Made by a program: the position numbers and the translations under genes. Of a DNA stretch of 64,000 nucleotides, positions 61,621-64,000 are shown one piece after another (within the stretch, counting starts at the first letter, position 1; each line of letters begins with the position of its first letter). The notes under the pieces are model-generated. The model ran no database searches. It saw nothing but the letters and a program-made list of their open reading frames with translations, and had not been told where the DNA came from. The DNA is from Microbulbifer sp. YPW16 (GTDB lineage Bacteria > Pseudomonadota > Gammaproteobacteria > Pseudomonadales > Cellvibrionaceae). The DNA lies in the NCBI RefSeq assembly GCF_021290385.1, contig NZ_CP089928.1:2898501-2962500 (forward strand), written 5' to 3'.

Positions 61621-62589
61621 TCAGATCCCGAACTCGATCCATAATGGGTAATGGTCGGATATCCGGTAGGAGACCGATGTGCGGCTCAGGCCCAGCCCGG
61701 CATAAAGGTGGGGCATAAAGTCAAAGCTGCCGCCGCTACGCACTTCCATGTCCAGCAGGGCTTGGTCGCCGACGGTAAACCATGCAATCTGGTCATAGAA
61801 AGCGTCGTCATCCGGATCCCCGGGATCATCGAAGATGGTCCTGGGTTGGTTGATCAGGATGTCCGGCACGGTCAGGCCGGAGGAGATAAAAACATCGTGC
61901 CCGGGACTTCCCTGGCGGTCTATGTTGAAGTCGCCGAGCGTCAGCAGGTTGTGATGGAAGCGGTTCGAGCGCCGCGCCCAGTCGGCCATCCAGTTTGCCA
62001 CGCCCCTGAGTTCTGGCAGCCGGTCTGTCTCCCGGTCACCATAAAGCACGTGCAGTGTCACCAGGATAAAGGTGGTGTCGCGGCGCTGGAAACTGACGGC
62101 ATATGGCGGGCGCACGAACTGCTCGTGCAGCACTTCCTGCCCGGTGTCTTGCAGCTGCTCTGGGGGGATGACAATCTCCGCAGCCAGACCTGAAGGGCGT
62201 ACCCGTGAGCGCTGGAACAGGAATACCAGCCGCTCATCATTACCCGCGTCACCGATATTTACATCGGTCATCAGGAAGGCCCAGTCCTCACCGAGGAATG
62301 CCAGTGCATCCCGCAATGCGCGCAGGTCACCCTTTACTTCCTGGATGGCAATCACATCGAACCGCGAGAGGATCTCAATGATCGCCCGCAAGCCGCGCAG
62401 GTCTCGCTTGGGACTGTCATCACCGGTGGCGGTCCACTTGCGCGTCAATGAGGCGAACGAGCGGATATTCCAGGTTGCGATCAGCAGGTTGCTGGTGGCC
62501 TTTGGCGGAATCTCGGCATCCAGGGCAGCGCGCAGCGCGTCGAGCTCGGCGCGGACGGCTGCAGGTGGATTGTCATGGATCGAGGCCAT
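61621..62589 (-). CDS. Endonuclease/exonuclease/phosphatase (EEP) superfamily protein
   Basis: The 322-residue protein has the EEP motifs: A-T-W-N-I-R (residue 40), I-A-I-Q-E-V-K (metal Glu), T-L-G-D-F-N-I-D (Asp-Asn) and I-S-D-H-Y-P-L-W (Asp-His). It has no signal peptide. The strong GGAGGGACA site sets the start at 62589. Substrate could be DNA, a nucleotide or a phospholipid headgroup. Confidence 0.9.
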   Translation of the reverse strand: MASIHDNPPAAVRAELDALRAALDAEIPPKATSNLLIATWNIRSFASLTRKWTATGDDSPKRDLRGLRAIIEILSRFDVIAIQEVKGDLRALRDALAFLGEDWAFLMTDVNIGDAGNDERLVFLFQRSRVRPSGLAAEIVIPPEQLQDTGQEVLHEQFVRPPYAVSFQRRDTTFILVTLHVLYGDRETDRLPELRGVANWMADWARRSNRFHHNLLTLGDFNIDRQGSPGHDVFISSGLTVPDILINQPRTIFDDPGDPDDDAFYDQIAWFTVGDQALLDMEVRSGGSFDFMPHLYAGLGLSRTSVSYRISDHYPLWIEFGI

Positions 62590-62739
62590 TGTCCCTCCGG
62601 CGCGGGCGTCCGGTATCCCGTTGACGGCGTACCCTGTTGCTGAAAGCATAGTCCTGCCGGGCCCTATACTTTGATCTCCAGCGGCATGTCGCCTGATGCG
62701 TTTTGCTGTCGGCCGGGGCCGACTCCAACCGGGGAAGCC

Positions 62740-63426
62740 ATGAACGAAGTCCTGATACAGGCGCGGGACCTGTGCGTGTCCTATCGCAACGGGCGCGAGC
62801 GGATCGACGTGCTGCGGGGACTGTCGCTGGAATTGCGGCGCGGTGAGGCGGTGGCCATTATCGGCCCGTCCGGCTCCGGCAAGAGCACCCTGCTGAACCT
62901 GCTCAATGGCCTGCTGCAACCGGACAGCGGCAGCCTGCGGGTGCTCGACCGGGACGCGGCCGGGCTGGCAGAAAACGACTGGGCCCGGCTGCGCCGCACG
63001 CGCATTGCCACCCTATTCCAGGACGGCAACCTGGTTCCCACGCTGACAGTGGAGCGCAATATTGCCTTTCGCGCCGGACTCGCCGGCCTGCAGCAGCATA
63101 GTGGCCAGGCATTGCTGGAGCGCCTGGATATTGCCGACATTGCCCGGCGCTATCCCGACCAGGTTTCCGGCGGCCAGCGACAGCGGGCGGCACTGGCGTG
63201 CGCCTTCATCATGGAGCCGGAAATCATTTTGGCCGACGAGCCCACCGGCAGCCTGGACCAGGCCACCGCCCGGCGGGTAACGCCGCTGTTCTTCGACGCC
63301 ATCCGCGAGCGGGCGCTGGGCGCCCTGATCGTCACCCACAATACCGAGCTTGCCCGGCGCTGTGACCGGGTGCTGGAACTGCGGCGGGGAGCCCTGGAGC
63401 CATGGGACTCGGCACTGTCTTCCTGA
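62740..63426 (+). CDS. ABC transporter ATP-binding protein (LolD/MacB-like)
   Basis: The 228-residue ATPase has Walker A G-P-S-G-S-G-K-S-T, signature V-S-G-G-Q-R-Q-R, Walker B I-I-L-A-D-E-P-T-G-S-L-D and switch His. The D-E-P-T-G-S-L-D and Q-D-G-N-L-V-P-T-L-T motifs are typical of the LolD/MacB/FtsE branch. Its 3' end overlaps the permease gene by 25 bases. Confidence 0.92.
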   Translation: MNEVLIQARDLCVSYRNGRERIDVLRGLSLELRRGEAVAIIGPSGSGKSTLLNLLNGLLQPDSGSLRVLDRDAAGLAENDWARLRRTRIATLFQDGNLVPTLTVERNIAFRAGLAGLQQHSGQALLERLDIADIARRYPDQVSGGQRQRAALACAFIMEPEIILADEPTGSLDQATARRVTPLFFDAIRERALGALIVTHNTELARRCDRVLELRRGALEPWDSALSS

Positions 63427-64000
63427 GCCACTACCGGCGCCATCCCGGGCAACTGGCCGGCCTGCTGCTGATCCTGGCCTGCGCCGCCACCCTGTGGAGC
63501 GGGGTGCGCTCCCTGACCGGCCGCGCGGAGGAGGCCGTCGCCCAGTCCCGGGCGGCGCTGGAGCCGCGCCTGAGTGTGTTGCGCGTCGACGGCCGTGCCG
63601 TGGGGGTGGAGGATTTCGCCCGCCTGCGCCGGGCGGGGCTGTGTGCCTCGCCGCGGTTGCAGGTTTATATACCGGTGAGCGAGGCGCCTGAAGTCGTGGG
63701 TATCGATCCGTTCACGGCCGGTTGCCTGCGGCAGTACAGCGGCGAATCTCCGCTGGTGGAAGAACTGCTGGCCGGGCCCGCCCGCCCCCTGCTGCTGGGC
63801 AATGCGCGGGACCTGGCGCGCTGGCGGCAACTCTCCCTGCCGGGCAGCGGCGATTACCGGCTGCAACCGGCCGAGGGCATACCGCCGGGCCTGTTGCTGG
63901 CGGATATCGCCGTCGCCGCGGAGCTGGCTTCCGGCGGGCGTGCCGACCTCGAGATCCTGCTGCCGGCGGCTGAATTACAGGGGCGGGCGCTGCCGCCGGG
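63402..64000 (+). CDS. FtsX-like ABC permease, 5' part only
   Basis: The gene runs off the right edge after about 199 residues. It has one N-terminal membrane helix (Q-L-A-G-L-L-L-I-L-A-C-A-A-T-L-W, about residues 17-33) and then a large soluble domain without spans. This fits a MacB/LolC/E-type permease. The frame from the ATG at 63402 is open throughout. Confidence 0.75.
   Translation, partial: MGLGTVFLSHYRRHPGQLAGLLLILACAATLWSGVRSLTGRAEEAVAQSRAALEPRLSVLRVDGRAVGVEDFARLRRAGLCASPRLQVYIPVSEAPEVVGIDPFTAGCLRQYSGESPLVEELLAGPARPLLLGNARDLARWRQLSLPGSGDYRLQPAEGIPPGLLLADIAVAAELASGGRADLEILLPAAELQGRALPP

Noticed and set aside
1..64000. tRNA, rRNA, CRISPR arrays, insertion sequences, prophage genes
   Set aside because: I looked in the intergenic gaps for cloverleaf T-loops, regular repeat-spacer patterns and transposase motifs and saw none.

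Overview
The window is high-GC, densely packed chromosomal DNA from a gammaproteobacterium. Three things point to the Cellvibrionales (Microbulbifer, Saccharophagus or Teredinibacter-like marine polysaccharide degraders): a fused BioHC protein, a FimX-type GGDEF/EAL protein, and a LiuR-led leucine/isovalerate operon together with PsrA-like and BirA-like operators. Genus assignment is inference. I see no rRNA, tRNA, CRISPR array, insertion sequence or prophage. Both ends cut genes.

Layout. 1-4.4 kb: the 3' end of a GNAT acetyltransferase, a VOC protein, then a tight three-gene operon (ketoacyl synthase III-like enzyme, haem-oxygenase-like diiron protein, unknown protein) and a small membrane protein. 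4.4-10 kb: SrkA kinase, CysE, a GNAT protein, and the EF-P modification locus (epmA and efp on the minus strand, epmB divergent). 10-16.7 kb: a PilZ-like protein, a FimX-like degenerate c-di-GMP protein, an M1 peptidase lipoprotein and a 41-residue lipoprotein. 16.8-19.1 kb: serB divergent from an AhpA/YtjB membrane protein. 19.1-26.4 kb: liuRABCDE, which converts isovaleryl-CoA to acetoacetate and acetyl-CoA, with a perfect 18-bp palindrome as the likely LiuR site. 26.4-33.3 kb: a YdgA-type protein, small membrane proteins, a pseudo-phosphorelay protein, an Asp/Glu racemase coupled to an AlaE exporter, a PA3286-like ketoacyl synthase and ComF. 33.3-38.9 kb: bioB-bioF-bioHC behind a BirA-type operator, a convergent L,D-transpeptidase, and bioD. 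39-44.8 kb: an acyl-CoA dehydrogenase behind a PsrA-type box, small proteins, a nitroreductase, an EVE protein and a LytS/AlgR-like two-component pair. 45-54.3 kb: an MscS-type channel, a rhomboid protease with a repeat-rich tail, two paralogous zinc-finger/TPR membrane proteins, an M17 aminopeptidase and a DUF3667 protein. 54.3-56 kb: three decayed fragments (sugar-acid dehydratase, SMP-30 lactonase, GH43 glycosidase) beside an intact AraC regulator, read here as a dead pentose/xylan operon. 56-64 kb: a DUF805 protein, a PhnCDE-type importer of the putative selenate subfamily, an alpha/beta hydrolase without the usual serine, a CAP protein, an EEP-family protein and the start of an ABC exporter operon.

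The best candidates for undescribed biology are the ketosynthase/diiron/unknown operon (1117-3861), the rhomboid plus zinc-finger/TPR membrane cluster (47.6-51.6 kb), and the pseudo-phosphorelay protein at 28.2-29.5 kb.
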